DNA from: Enterococcus pallens ATCC BAA-351
GTDB taxonomy: Bacteria > Bacillota > Bacilli > Lactobacillales > Enterococcaceae
Length of the DNA stretch: 64,000 nucleotides
NCBI RefSeq assembly: GCF_000407485.1
Contig: NZ_ASWD01000002.1
Span: forward strand, 806,001-870,000
Direction: 5' to 3'
The translations under genes and the position numbers were made by a program. The notes under the pieces are model-generated. The model was not told where the DNA came from, did no database searches, and saw nothing but the letters and a program-made list of their open reading frames with translations. This document shows, piece by piece, positions 43,078 to 52,087 of the stretch (position 1 is its first letter; the number at the start of each line of letters is the position of its first letter).

Positions 43078-43320
43078 ATGAACCGAGTCGTGAAATTAGT
43101 CTCATTGTTTAGAAATGGTGCAGGAAAAAGCCAAACGTGGAGTTTAAACAATCCAGATACGACTAAAACGCCATCCCAGATCAAAGGATTGTTAGAAGAA
43201 ATGTCCAAACTAAACTTGTTCCAAAAAGACGGCATTCGTCTCTTTGATACCGTTGTTAGTGCTAAATATGTCGAAACAATTGAAACACCGATCTTTGAAG
43301 AAGTCCCTGTTACACGCTAA
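43078..43320 (+). CDS. DUF2922-like small protein
   Basis: 80 residues: VVKLVSLFRNGAGKSQTWSL, NNPDTTKTPSQIKGLLEEM, LNLFQKDGIRLFDTVVSAKY. The strand-Asn-Pro-Asp-helix pattern with a closing VVxAKYVET segment is that of DUF2922 proteins. It is directly coupled to the DUF1659-like gene (GGAGG before ATG). Its N-terminal 70 residues are closely related to the start of the longer protein at 43896-44489. Confidence 0.65.
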   Translation: MNRVVKLVSLFRNGAGKSQTWSLNNPDTTKTPSQIKGLLEEMSKLNLFQKDGIRLFDTVVSAKYVETIETPIFEEVPVTR

Positions 43321-43329
43321 TTATTAATT

Positions 43330-43360
43330 GAGAAGCTGCGACAGACGTGTCGTGCTTCTC
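43330..43360 (+). terminator. Hairpin after the DUF2922-like gene
   Basis: GAGAAG/CTTCTC with an inner CGACA/TGTCG stem; the following T-tract is weak, so partial read-through to the next genes is likely. Confidence 0.55.
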
Positions 43361-43444
43361 TTGCACTATTTTATGCTTGAACCAACTTTCCTAGGTAGTT
43401 GAGTTCAATGAATACTTACTATAAAGAGAAATGAGGAATCCATT

Positions 43445-43837
43445 ATGATGTCAGAGCAACCCTTCACCCACCAACAACTGTTTAACCTAAAACTCGAAAC
43501 TATCGAACAAAGACTCATGGAATACTACCAGGAAACCCAAAATGGCACCATGACCATCAAGCTATTACTTGCTTTACGTGTCCGATACCAGCTTGGTGCG
43601 AAGGAATTCGCTCTGGTATTGCAGGACTTAGTTCGTTACTTATTTATGAATACCAAAGCTACGAAAACTATGAAGCAATTCTTCTGGTATTTCGTGGATT
43701 ATTTTGAAACCAGTGAGTTGCGGATCTTGAACTTAAAACTGAATCCAGTTCGCAACTTTATCGAAAAAACCAAGTCTCTGATTAAGTCACAAGTTGCCAA
43801 GCTATTTCATACTGAAGCTGACACTGAAGCCACCTGA
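43445..43837 (+). CDS. Unknown protein, 130 aa
   Basis: A mostly helical soluble protein (HQQLFNLKLETIEQRLMEYY; MKQFFWYFVDYFETSELRIL) with a basic C-terminal part and an acidic end (FHTEADTEAT). No family is recognised. It lies between the two DUF2922-like genes with a GAGG-type ribosome site; ATG 43445 or 43448 may be used. Probably part of the same small accessory unit. Confidence 0.55.
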   Translation: MMSEQPFTHQQLFNLKLETIEQRLMEYYQETQNGTMTIKLLLALRVRYQLGAKEFALVLQDLVRYLFMNTKATKTMKQFFWYFVDYFETSELRILNLKLNPVRNFIEKTKSLIKSQVAKLFHTEADTEAT

Positions 43838-43895
43838 TAATGTACTTATCGTCTGCCTCACCTACGCGAATAAATGAAAGAAAGGAGTCAAGTAA

Positions 43896-44489
43896 ATGAT
43901 CAAACTAGTATCCACCTTCCTAAACAGTGCAGGAAAAACGCATAATTTTACAGTTAAAAATCCGGATACGACGAAAAGTCCGGAAGAGATCAAAGAGTCA
44001 TTGCAGCTGTTAAGCAGTTTACATCTGTTTGAAAAAGATGGTGTGGTTCTGTTCCAAGAAGTGGTCAAAGCCAAATTTGTAGAAACCATTGAACATCCAA
44101 TCTTCGAAGGTGATGAATTGTTTGGTGTTCCAGTACCAGAAGAAAAACCGGAAGAAATTGAACAGCCACAACAACTGTCAGCACTTCATTGTATCTGGCA
44201 AGAAACACCAAAAATTCCAGAAGTATCTGTAGATTTACCACCAATTAGAAGTGAGGTGCACGATACTCTGCGTTCTGTAGTTGAGAACGATGGAGAAGTT
44301 AAGGAGGTTACTGAAACTAGCTGTCCTTCTATTGAAGTAACAACTACTTTAGATAAGGAAGCACCTTTGAATCCTCCTGCCGGAAGTCCTTATGATGCCG
44401 TGAAAGAAATGATTCGCCGGAGAAAACGGAGGAAAGACAAAGAAAAAGAGCGTCAGAAACGGAATGGTCCGCCTGACACCCCTTCTTGA
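43896..44489 (+). CDS. DUF2922-like protein with extended C-terminus
   Basis: 197 residues. The first 70 (IKLVSTFLNSAGKTHNFTVK, NPDTTKSPEEIKESLQLLSS, VVKAKFVETIEHPIFEGDEL) duplicate the protein at 43078-43320. The remaining 125 are Pro/Glu-rich and end in a basic coiled stretch (EMIRRRKRRKDKEKERQKRN). Duplication followed by fusion to a charged tail is the simplest origin. ATG 43896 follows GAAAGGAGTCAAG. Function unknown. Confidence 0.6.
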   Translation: MIKLVSTFLNSAGKTHNFTVKNPDTTKSPEEIKESLQLLSSLHLFEKDGVVLFQEVVKAKFVETIEHPIFEGDELFGVPVPEEKPEEIEQPQQLSALHCIWQETPKIPEVSVDLPPIRSEVHDTLRSVVENDGEVKEVTETSCPSIEVTTTLDKEAPLNPPAGSPYDAVKEMIRRRKRRKDKEKERQKRNGPPDTPS

Positions 44490-44565
44490 TAGTCTGATCA
44501 TTTACCAGCGTAGGTAGATTAATCTCGTCTGGGTCGTGATTCTGCACATGAAAGGAGGTGATAAA

Positions 44566-44658
44566 ATGCACCCTTTTGTGCAGTATATTCTAGCCCCGAT
44601 TATTGTCGGTGTGGTTCTGGCGATTGTGAACCATTTGTTAGACGATCATGATCCATGA
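44566..44658 (+). CDS. Fst-family type I toxin-like peptide
   Basis: A 30-residue peptide, MHPFVQYILAPIIVGVVLAI then VNHLLDDHDP. It matches the Fst/pAD1 toxin plan: a single TM helix starting LAPIIVG and ending in a WLD/LLD polar tail. AAAGGAGGTGAT precedes ATG 44566. Fst toxins are held off by an antisense RNA transcribed from the opposite strand past a shared terminator; the hairpin at 44675-44709 could serve that role. The antitoxin RNA is inferred, not seen. Confidence 0.7.
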   Translation: MHPFVQYILAPIIVGVVLAIVNHLLDDHDP

Positions 44659-44674
44659 CGAAGAATCAACAACT

Positions 44675-44709
44675 GACACTTGCGAATCGGGCCCATTCGC
44701 AGGTTGTCG
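44675..44709. terminator. Hairpin after the Fst-like toxin
   Basis: GCGAAT/ATTCGC with imperfect outer pairing (GACACTT to AGGTTGTC). It probably terminates the toxin mRNA and may be shared with an antisense RNA. Confidence 0.6.
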
Positions 44710-44811
44710 CTTTATTCCTACGATAAAAATTCGTTCTTTGAAAACAGAATAGTAGCTGCGAAACAAAAAAGGACCCCCGTTTCCCAGAGTCCAATCATTT
44801 ATCTCCTATAT

Positions 44812-45574
44812 CTAACTTGCTAAGAATCCAACTAAAAATGTGAGCGTATCAAATGTAAAGTGAACCAGAAAGGACGCCCAGATGGATTTCGTTCGAATAT
44901 AGGCTATTGTTTCAAAAATTCGTGCGAGTCCGATCACAAAAAAAACCTGCAGCCAGTTCCACTGATAAGTTGGCAAATGCAATAACCCGAAGATCAATGA
45001 AGAAAGCATTAAAGCAACTCCTATACTTTTGCTTCTTGACCAATTCATTCGTTGATAAAAAAAAGTATAAAAGAGCTAGGAATGGTAATGTTGCCAGAAA
45101 TTCTTCTCCTAAAAGAGTAGGGATATCAGATAAGGTATTTAATAGCAGATGCGTTAAGGCACGACTTCCCTCTGCATGAGTAATCGCAGCTGGATTGGCA
45201 TTGGTTTTAGAAAAAATCCCAACAATTCCGCTGGCAACGAGTGAATAAACAATATTCAGGATTAAAGTGCCCAGCAGAAACGGCAAATCCTTGACATTGA
45301 ATTTTTTGAATAATGTAAAAGCGTCTTTCCCAGCAAAAATACTCAAGCTTCCTAAACCAAAAATAAGATTCATGCAACTAAATAAAACAACAATTAAAAT
45401 AGTAAATGCTCCTGGTACATTAGGTATCCAGAACGAAGCAATTAAGAAACCGATGAAAACAATTCCTAACATAATCAACCATTGAGACATTGCTATGCTT
45501 CTTGGCTGACCATTATAAAAAGGAAAATCTCGCGGGTCATTTTTCTTTTCAATAAAAAAACGGTCCTTCATCTT
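44812..45574 (-). pseudogene. CPBP-family intramembrane protease, frameshifted at a T8 tract
   Basis: Two overlapping frames encode one CPBP (Abi/CAAX-protease) protein. The first, from ATG 45574, has the TM helices and the EE motif TLLGEEFLATLPFLALLYFF. The second has MLSSLIFGLLHLPTY (motif 2) and FLVHFTFDTLTFLVG (motif 3). They join at a run of eight A on the plus strand (45057-45064); seven would restore the frame. It is therefore a recent frameshift, a slippage-prone phase-variable tract, or a base-call error. CPBP proteins often serve in bacteriocin self-immunity or protein processing. Confidence 0.75.
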
Positions 45575-45677
45575 AACCATCCTTTCTTTTCTCAAGCATA
45601 GCTTGATTAATAAGAAAGAGGAAAAGAAATGCTCTTTTGATGTAGAGCAAGAAAAGATATTCCATTATTTTAGCAGC

Positions 45678-45717
45678 AAAAAACCGAAAGTCTCTTTATT
45701 GAAGATACTTCCGGTTC
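45678..45717 (-). terminator. Terminator of the displaced adhesin gene
   Basis: On the minus strand AACCGGAAGTATCT pairs with AGAGACTTTCGGTT, followed by TTTTTT. Confidence 0.85.
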
Positions 45718-45738
45718 ATTACTTAATTCTACTGGTTG

Positions 45739-48700
45739 TTACGATGGAAGAATAGTATGAACTTTGTCGAATTTATTTCGTTCATAATCCCAGCTATAAA
45801 CTTCTGGGGTATCACCATCTCTTTTAGTGGAGCGTACATAGAGGGTCAGCCACTGTTCCTGATCCGTGTAGAAGCTGTCTCGACTGATTGCTGGTACACT
45901 TGGTGTTACTACGGTATTTGCCTGATGGCTTGCACCGTTCGGATCTTGTTGCTGAGTCGTTAAGTGGTAACCTTCGTATTGGTAATAAGCTGGCACTGTC
46001 AGTTCAAATAATGATGCATCCTGTCCGTCTTTTTGGTGCACCGTTGAGAAAATTACCTCCGTAAAATTCGGATTATCCTCTTGCTTTCCAGATGAAAGGA
46101 TTCGATTATTTTGATACTCAGTGTCTAAAGTTGGACTATTATTATTGAATTGCTTATTCCTAATTTTCAAATATCCTTCCTTAGGTACTGGAATCTCGTC
46201 ATTTGCATCCAAGATTACTTGGCGAACATGCAGCTTGGCTCCACGAGAGGTATAGATTAGCTTACCTTCTTGATGCTGAGGTCCCACGATATAATTCATA
46301 TCTCTTGGAGTATCTGTCATATCTCGCAGCTCTACGAATTTATACAAGTCGATGTCTTTAGGTTCAGCGGTAATGCCTTTTTCTAATCGTAGTTGTTGAT
46401 CGTAAACCAAATCACCGTATGGGAGGCGTGATCCTCTTTCTTCATAGGCTTGGAGGGTAATCTTTTGCGGCATTTCCGCAGTCCAGCCTATATCGGTTTC
46501 TTCGATGCCTTCTTTTTGGTCACCGTATTCCGAAAATTCTACGTAATATCCGTGATTGCTCGCCCAAAAGCCTAGATCACCTGGTAAGTCGTTCCAATAT
46601 TTACTGTTACTTTGGGCGAATTGCAGCGTAAACTCTGATCCTCCAGAATTGTTTGGCTCTTTAGAATTAAACGCACTGTATGCTCCGGCAGGTGTTTTCC
46701 CACCGCTATAGGTTATGCCATTGTAAAATACTTGTCCTGCTTCTGGGCCGTCTGCCCAATACCAATCCTTTAAGGTGAGATTATAATCTGAGACATTCTG
46801 AGGTACAGTGGCTTCATCATTGATTTTGCGGTTGCCTGTCTTGACGACTCCCCGTGTACCGCCTAACCATCCAGGTTCTTTAGAAATATTGTTGAAGACA
46901 AAGTCATGCTCCTCTAGAGAGGTTATGGTTGCCAGATAACCTGTTAGTTGTTTGTACCTTAACTGCTTCGCACTATTATAGGCTTGGAACCAGTTTTTAC
47001 CTGGTAAAGACATCTCTGGCATAAATACGTAATAATGGTTGGCACCGTTTGGATCGATCCATGAGGTATATATTTTCTCATGGAAGATAATGTTTATCCG
47101 TCCTGGATCATTCACATTATTCTTCAAGGTAAAGCGCAAGGATTCTAAAAATGATTGAATAGTTGCCAGACTGTTGTTGGTTTCCATCGCAAAGCTGAAG
47201 GAATAATAGCTGTCCGTTTCACTGTTTTCAAAAGAGAACCAGCCAGTTGGCAGCTGCAGTGAGTTAAAATCCTTAATCTCGGAATTTTTAGGAATCTGAA
47301 TCTCAATTGATTTCATTCGGTTATCAATCGTCGCAGCATCCATCGTTAGATCCACAATTTTCGCCTCGTCTCCGGTTCGTTCCAAGCCGAAGCCCATCGG
47401 TCTAGTAAGATCTCGCACTGGCTGGCTGGCAATCTCACCAATATTATTGGCACGATCGACAGCAACTACATGGAGATATTTGCCGATAACGTTATTTGCT
47501 GAGACTATTTTACTGCCGGAAGTGTTGTAGTCAGTATCACTGCTGTCTGGTGCTACATATAAGTCATACTTACTAGGATCAATTCGCCCAAATTCATCCT
47601 TTAATCCATTGACCCGATCAGTTAAGGTACTGTTGGGAGAATCAGACAGCTCGAAGAAGTAGCCAGCAACGTTACTGGTAACTGTCTCTTTTACTATATC
47701 TGACTGCAATACACCACGATCCTTAGTATCTGCATCAACATAGAATTGATAATCTTTCCCTTTGTCAGTCGCCTCTACTTGCAGGCTTAAATCCTTTCCG
47801 TTGCTGTTCCTTGCTGTAACTTTAGGCTTAGCTGGCCCTTGATCGTCAGTCACTGAATAGTCCGTTGCATTACTTTCTAAGGAAACTTGAGCCAAATTAT
47901 ACAGAACATTCGCAATAATTTTACGTTCATCCTGTGTCGATTGACCCCCGCTATGCCCTGTTTGAATCATCGCGGCATTATCATTGGTTTTCAAATACCA
48001 ACCACCGCGCCAAATACCAGCATCATAGGGTTGATTAGGGTAACCACCGGAAGGTTCAATAAATTCAGACCAGACGGTTCCAACATTTTTGTTGCTTAGT
48101 TCAATATTGTGCGCATATGGAATCGTCAAAACAAGTCCATTCGCCATTTCGAAAGGATACTTCATTAAGTAACCATCGTTAATAACCTTTACCTTTTGGG
48201 AGCCTGTCCAATAATTGCTGGTAACGATTCCGTTCGATCCTTCCATGGCTTTCTCGTGACCTATCCCTAAATAATCCTTTTTGTCGTGAAAATAGGTCCA
48301 AAAGTTCTTCGATTCCGTTTTAGAAACAACCGTATCATGACCGAACAATGCGCCTCGGCCAGAGCTAAGAAATCGAGTAGTAGCCTCAGCAGCGGCTACA
48401 GAAATATTTTTATTATTGTTGCTGTCCCAACTGCCAAACATGATTACATCGTATTGGTATTCACCAGCGCTATTTTTTAAATAGGAGTCTGCAGCACCAT
48501 TAAACGTTGTAATCGCTACAGGTGTAACCTGGATTAAATTGCTGCCATCCGTGCCTTTTAGATTCAGTCCGTCCATCCATCCCTTTAAGGTATTTGATGC
48601 GGCACTATCAGGATAAACATTTAATACCTTAATACTCTTTCCGTAGGTTGTTGAACGTATATTCCAATCTGACCCATTCTCTGACTGATAAAGCTTATAA

Positions 48701-48942
48701 CCAGATTGGGATAGGTTAGCAATTTTGTCCCATTTCATGTCGACATAGCTTCTTTTAGCTGAGTTATCCCAGCTATTCTTCGCAGTTAAGCGAAAATCAC
48801 CGGTCGAAACCACAGAAGATGCTTGAATCGTTTGGATAGGCTCTTTTCCAAAATAGAAAAACAGCCCAATTCCTACTAGGATTGTTCCTAATAATAAGCC
48901 TAAAATACCTTTAGGAACTCTTTGCTTGCTCCTTTTAACCAT
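45739..48942 (-). CDS. Large surface protein with C-type lectin-like domain, displaced from locus C
   Basis: 1,067 residues, equivalent along its whole length to the locus B adhesin: signal/anchor helix, KVLNVYPDSAASNTLKGWMD, YDVIMFGSWDSN, GRGALFGHDTVV, MIQTGHSGGQSTQDE, beta repeats, a cysteine-free lectin-like domain (GKNWFQAYNSAKQL, WLGGTRG, KEPNNSGGSEFTLQF, YWNDLPGDL) and the common C-terminal module ending YSWDYERNKFDK. It lies downstream of the locus C terminator (49203-49233), not between the minor exported protein and the mini-protein as in A and B. It needs its own promoter or read-through; no strong minus-strand promoter was found upstream. Confidence 0.75.
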   Translation of the reverse strand: MVKRSKQRVPKGILGLLLGTILVGIGLFFYFGKEPIQTIQASSVVSTGDFRLTAKNSWDNSAKRSYVDMKWDKIANLSQSGYKLYQSENGSDWNIRSTTYGKSIKVLNVYPDSAASNTLKGWMDGLNLKGTDGSNLIQVTPVAITTFNGAADSYLKNSAGEYQYDVIMFGSWDSNNNKNISVAAAEATTRFLSSGRGALFGHDTVVSKTESKNFWTYFHDKKDYLGIGHEKAMEGSNGIVTSNYWTGSQKVKVINDGYLMKYPFEMANGLVLTIPYAHNIELSNKNVGTVWSEFIEPSGGYPNQPYDAGIWRGGWYLKTNDNAAMIQTGHSGGQSTQDERKIIANVLYNLAQVSLESNATDYSVTDDQGPAKPKVTARNSNGKDLSLQVEATDKGKDYQFYVDADTKDRGVLQSDIVKETVTSNVAGYFFELSDSPNSTLTDRVNGLKDEFGRIDPSKYDLYVAPDSSDTDYNTSGSKIVSANNVIGKYLHVVAVDRANNIGEIASQPVRDLTRPMGFGLERTGDEAKIVDLTMDAATIDNRMKSIEIQIPKNSEIKDFNSLQLPTGWFSFENSETDSYYSFSFAMETNNSLATIQSFLESLRFTLKNNVNDPGRINIIFHEKIYTSWIDPNGANHYYVFMPEMSLPGKNWFQAYNSAKQLRYKQLTGYLATITSLEEHDFVFNNISKEPGWLGGTRGVVKTGNRKINDEATVPQNVSDYNLTLKDWYWADGPEAGQVFYNGITYSGGKTPAGAYSAFNSKEPNNSGGSEFTLQFAQSNSKYWNDLPGDLGFWASNHGYYVEFSEYGDQKEGIEETDIGWTAEMPQKITLQAYEERGSRLPYGDLVYDQQLRLEKGITAEPKDIDLYKFVELRDMTDTPRDMNYIVGPQHQEGKLIYTSRGAKLHVRQVILDANDEIPVPKEGYLKIRNKQFNNNSPTLDTEYQNNRILSSGKQEDNPNFTEVIFSTVHQKDGQDASLFELTVPAYYQYEGYHLTTQQQDPNGASHQANTVVTPSVPAISRDSFYTDQEQWLTLYVRSTKRDGDTPEVYSWDYERNKFDKVHTILPS

Positions 48943-49202
48943 TTAATTCACCCTTTTTCAGCCCTCATTCAACTAAGCCTTTCTGAGGAAAGCTGGATAT
49001 TGTTCCAATCTGTTCTCTTTATGGCTATAATATGAAAGGTTCATATCTCCATCGAAAGCAAATGATGTTCCTAAATTCTTGCTTTGTTTTCGTTGTAAAC
49101 ACAGATCTTCCTAAAACAAGGGCTATTTATTTTTTACTGCTGGTTGTTTTTATTCTATATGCTGACTTCATAATATTAGCTGCTGTCTACACCTTTATTG
49201 GC

Positions 49203-49233
49203 AAAAGCGCTCAATCAAAGAAATGATTGAGCG
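49203..49233 (-). terminator. Terminator at the end of fibre locus C
   Basis: CGCTCAATCA/TGATTGAGCG with a 6-nt loop and four T on the minus strand. The short T-run may allow read-through into the adhesin gene. Confidence 0.75.
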
Positions 49234-49243
49234 GCTTCTTTGT

Positions 49244-50005
49244 TTAGTTTGTTGCTGAGTACTGGACTACTTCTTCCTGTTGGCTGTTTTCCATCCAGTA
49301 CTCATAGAACTCACTACTTAATTTGTAGCCTCTCCCCCATAGCGTTGTAATGGATTCACCAGAAATCCCGTGCAGCTCAAATTTTCGTTTCAATTTATTA
49401 ATCAAACAAGATAGCTGGCTCATATTAGATGAGGTTTCACCGTCACACCATAGCTGTTCACACAACTCTTTACGAGAAAGTACGCCGGTGCTGGGATACG
49501 CTTGGATAAGGTTTTCCAATACTCTTTTTTCCGTTTTTGATAAACTTTTTACCAAGGCTTTCAACCCCTTATTTCCAAAGACATTAGCTGTAATTGGGAA
49601 GTTTAGGATTTGACTTCCCGTTGTACTTTCTTCTTGTAATTGCTTTTGCAAGCAATTTATCTTTTCACGAACGGTCGTAAAAGTCGCATCGCTTACTATC
49701 CAGTCAGCTAGTCCGTAATTCTTCCATTCTGTTTGTTCTTCTTCTGTCAGCTGACTCTCAGTTATCCGTATAGTCAATAAAGGCAGACCTTTTGTTTGGC
49801 AAAGCAGCTGTTCAACTTCTTCATCACATAGAGTTTCACTTAAAATTACCCATTGGAAGTAAGAAAGAAATGGTAAAGCTGTGGATTGCTGCAGGCGATA
49901 GAGTAAGTCAGTTGAGCAAAAGGTTTCAAAATTCAACTGCTGCAGCTTTTTGATTATCGTTTCTTCTGCTAGAGTATTTTTTGTTAAAATTAGTGCATGT
50001 TGCAT
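49244..50005 (-). CDS. Winged-helix regulator with degenerate receiver domain (locus C)
   Basis: 253 residues, closest to the A copy (SLSKTEKRVLENLIQAYPST, SQLSCLINKLKRKFELHGIS, TLWGRGYKLSSEFYEYWMEN). The receiver-like half has WVILSETLCDEEVEQLL in the acceptor strand, again Ser for Asp. The conserved Cys in LSCLINK at the start of the recognition region occurs in all three copies. Confidence 0.75.
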   Translation of the reverse strand: MQHALILTKNTLAEETIIKKLQQLNFETFCSTDLLYRLQQSTALPFLSYFQWVILSETLCDEEVEQLLCQTKGLPLLTIRITESQLTEEEQTEWKNYGLADWIVSDATFTTVREKINCLQKQLQEESTTGSQILNFPITANVFGNKGLKALVKSLSKTEKRVLENLIQAYPSTGVLSRKELCEQLWCDGETSSNMSQLSCLINKLKRKFELHGISGESITTLWGRGYKLSSEFYEYWMENSQQEEVVQYSATN

Positions 50006-50022
50006 CGTGATTCCTCTTCTCT

Positions 50023-50766
50023 TTAGTTTTTTGATATTTTTTTCTCTTTGGCAGATACTTTCACTTCGTCATCTTCAGTATCTACTAGAACATTCCACAA
50101 AATAATTAGTGTGACCACCACACAGATGGCCACTTGTATCCATAGTTGATCAAAATAGGATTCGGCCAGCTTAATACTAAAAATGGCTAACAGGAAGCAA
50201 ATGACTAATACAATTGAAAGCTGGATCTGTTTTAGTTCCTGTTGAATCCGATACACCGTCTCCATGGGTAATCGCTTTTGCTTTGCAACTTGACGAACCG
50301 ATTGATTCTCGACTAGCAGCCAAATCGTTTCTCGATACAGCTTGCGAGCTTCTGGCTCCTTACTAAATAAAGAGTAAGCATCCTTGCTGCGATCCCGTTC
50401 TTTGCCAGCCTTAACCAAAAAGGGATGCAGTAAACGCTCATTGCGCAGCGACCACAGAAATATTTGCCGCCATTCAACAAGTGTTAGCTGGGGAAGATTG
50501 AGTACGTCTAAGGTTAACTCACGTTTTTCCAGCTGCTCCAAATAGCTCAGTAATTGGCGATAATCTCTAGAGATCACCTCCCAAGAAGCAATGACCACAT
50601 GATCACCCGGCTGAGCAAAATTGAGTAACGCCTGCAATTCACTAGTAGGAGAGTTCAGCTCTTCAATTTCCTGATGCCCATCGGAAAAGAGTTCATCAAC
50701 TGGATAGTCTTCCAGCATATCCAGTTGTTGGGTAATTTGATACCCCCGTGCATATCCCAGATTCAT
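50023..50766 (-). CDS. Membrane-tethered dead serine-recombinase homologue (locus C)
   Basis: 247 residues, about 80% identical to the A copy. Active-site segment YARGYQITQQLDMLEDYPVD with Tyr for Ser; EVISRDYRQLLSYLEQLEKR; HTH QSVRQVAKQKRLPMETVYRI; TM helices LSIVLVICFLLAIFSIKLAE and VAICVVVTLIILWNVLVDTE. Its survival in locus C, which has lost its own adhesin copy, suggests the tethered DNA-binding protein serves the switch or transcription rather than the adhesin. Confidence 0.8.
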   Translation of the reverse strand: MNLGYARGYQITQQLDMLEDYPVDELFSDGHQEIEELNSPTSELQALLNFAQPGDHVVIASWEVISRDYRQLLSYLEQLEKRELTLDVLNLPQLTLVEWRQIFLWSLRNERLLHPFLVKAGKERDRSKDAYSLFSKEPEARKLYRETIWLLVENQSVRQVAKQKRLPMETVYRIQQELKQIQLSIVLVICFLLAIFSIKLAESYFDQLWIQVAICVVVTLIILWNVLVDTEDDEVKVSAKEKKISKN

Positions 50767-50951
50767 CGCGGCCTTCCTCTTTCTATCGTTTTTGTCGATG
50801 GGGCTTTTCTTGCTTCCGGTCGTCTTTTTGTCGGGTGAGTCAAATGGGCTACTTTTGCCTGAAGTTCACGCTGATCTTTTATCAGTGAAACCAGTAAGTA
50901 TCCTTGAAACAGCAGAGCAAGTCCCAATACTAGTAATAAAATATAAACCAC
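50763..50951 (-). CDS. One-TM mini-protein (locus C)
   Basis: 62 residues: VYILLLVLGLALLFQGYLLV, coiled segment LIKDQRELQAKVAHL and basic tail (PTKRRPEARKAPSTKTIERG). It now follows the remnant of the deleted adhesin gene by about 57 bp and overlaps the pseudo-recombinase ATG. Confidence 0.75.
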   Translation of the reverse strand: MVYILLLVLGLALLFQGYLLVSLIKDQRELQAKVAHLTHPTKRRPEARKAPSTKTIERGRPR

Positions 50952-51007
50952 TGATTTTCGCCCCTTTCCTTTTATGTTGTCTTGATTTGAATAAAATTGT
51001 TTGCTTC

Positions 51008-51049
51008 TTATTTTCCTAGTTTATGGTCTGGATCGAGGTATAGTATGAA
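51008..51049 (-). pseudogene. C-terminal remnant of the deleted locus C adhesin
   Basis: On the minus strand the frame FILYLDPDHKLGK then TAA, preceded by a stop, matches the last strand of the large surface proteins (FWITLYLEP and HNDLGK in B, FITIYLKP and KNDLGK in A), with the PQPYSWDY part missing. It lies exactly where A and B carry the end of the adhesin gene. Confidence 0.7.
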
Positions 51050-51427
51050 TTAGATCACTAATTTTCAATGAAGAGCATTTATTTGCAGCTTTTCTGATCA
51101 ATCGATAGCTAAAATAATCTTCATGAAGCTTAGCGAGACTTACTGATCCCAGAAATCACTATTCAATTCTATTTGTCCTTCGGAGCTTCTTTTTTAAAGT
51201 CCTCACTTCCTTAACAGGATTTGATAACTGATTAATGGTTCGAAAAACGCCATTTGAAAAGAGACCCACAAGGACTAAAAAATGATCCAATGTGTTTTTG
51301 CACTTTTTTTATGTATGTCTCTTTATTTGTTTTTGAAAAGCTGATCAAATCAGTATTTTACATAGTAAAACACTCATCTCATAAGCATTGACATTTTTAT
51401 AAGGGATACAGAGGTGTGTCTGTATCC
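51050..51427. other. Gap left by adhesin deletion in locus C
   Basis: No gene. The right end (about 51340-51428) still carries the leader homologous to A and B, with a weakened ACTCA hairpin and a strong GGGATACAGA/TCTGTATCCC stem (51403-51428). The middle 270 bp have no recognised origin. Confidence 0.65.
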
Positions 51428-52072
51428 CTAGCTATCTAGTTTCGTTTTTAAAATGTCATCAATTGTTTTCAGCGGCTCTTCAGTTGGTGTAGTGCCCTGC
51501 CACCAAGAGTTCCGATAAGAATCCTCAGTGCAATTGATTGTTTCTACCTTTAATGATAAGGAAAGTTCAGCATCATCGTATTGGTCGCTGAGATTATCAG
51601 ATAGCATGATCGAATCAAATAAATTGGTAGTTGATTTTCGAGGCTCTACTGCTTCCTTTACGTAATAATAGTAGCCATCTCCGCCGTCCTTCCAATCAGT
51701 TGTATTCAACTGCTCTAATAGTAAATCCGTACCAATCGCCATTGGCAGAATTTGTTTACTTGTTGAATCGCCAACCACAGCTACTTGAACCTCTGGTAAG
51801 ACCATCACTCGAACAAATTGCTTAATCGTACCAGTATTTTTAATGGTTACCTTCATTTCCACACTTTGGCTCTTAGTAATTTCCTTGATATTCCCATCAA
51901 ATACTTGTTCAAGCTTGGTTTCGACTTGTCCAATCTGAAAATCATTCTCTTTTCTATCTGACGCTGTCATTGCTGCGTACACCAAGTAACTGCCACCAAC
52001 TAAAAGGAGTACGAGGCCCATCGAAGCAATGAGATAAATCAGCCGACGAGGCATTGATTTTTGTGGTTTCAT
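51428..52072 (-). CDS. Minor SipW-type exported protein, 214 aa (locus C)
   Basis: Signal core IYLIASMGLVLLLVGGSYLV then YAAMTASDRKENDFQIGQVE; VTIKNTGTIKQFVRVMVLPE; end NSWWQGTTPTEEPLKTIDDI. About equally related to the A and B copies. The stop lies in the strong hairpin that once led to the adhesin gene, which now probably acts as a terminator-like barrier before the last three genes. Confidence 0.75.
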   Translation of the reverse strand: MKPQKSMPRRLIYLIASMGLVLLLVGGSYLVYAAMTASDRKENDFQIGQVETKLEQVFDGNIKEITKSQSVEMKVTIKNTGTIKQFVRVMVLPEVQVAVVGDSTSKQILPMAIGTDLLLEQLNTTDWKDGGDGYYYYVKEAVEPRKSTTNLFDSIMLSDNLSDQYDDAELSLSLKVETINCTEDSYRNSWWQGTTPTEEPLKTIDDILKTKLDS

Positions 52073-52087
52073 CTTTTCTCCTCCTCA

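Noticed and set aside
49032-49226. Plus-strand 64-aa open frame with a hydrophobic segment and a TATAAT nearby
   Set aside because: It runs through the locus C terminator, has no equivalent in A or B and no convincing ribosome site.
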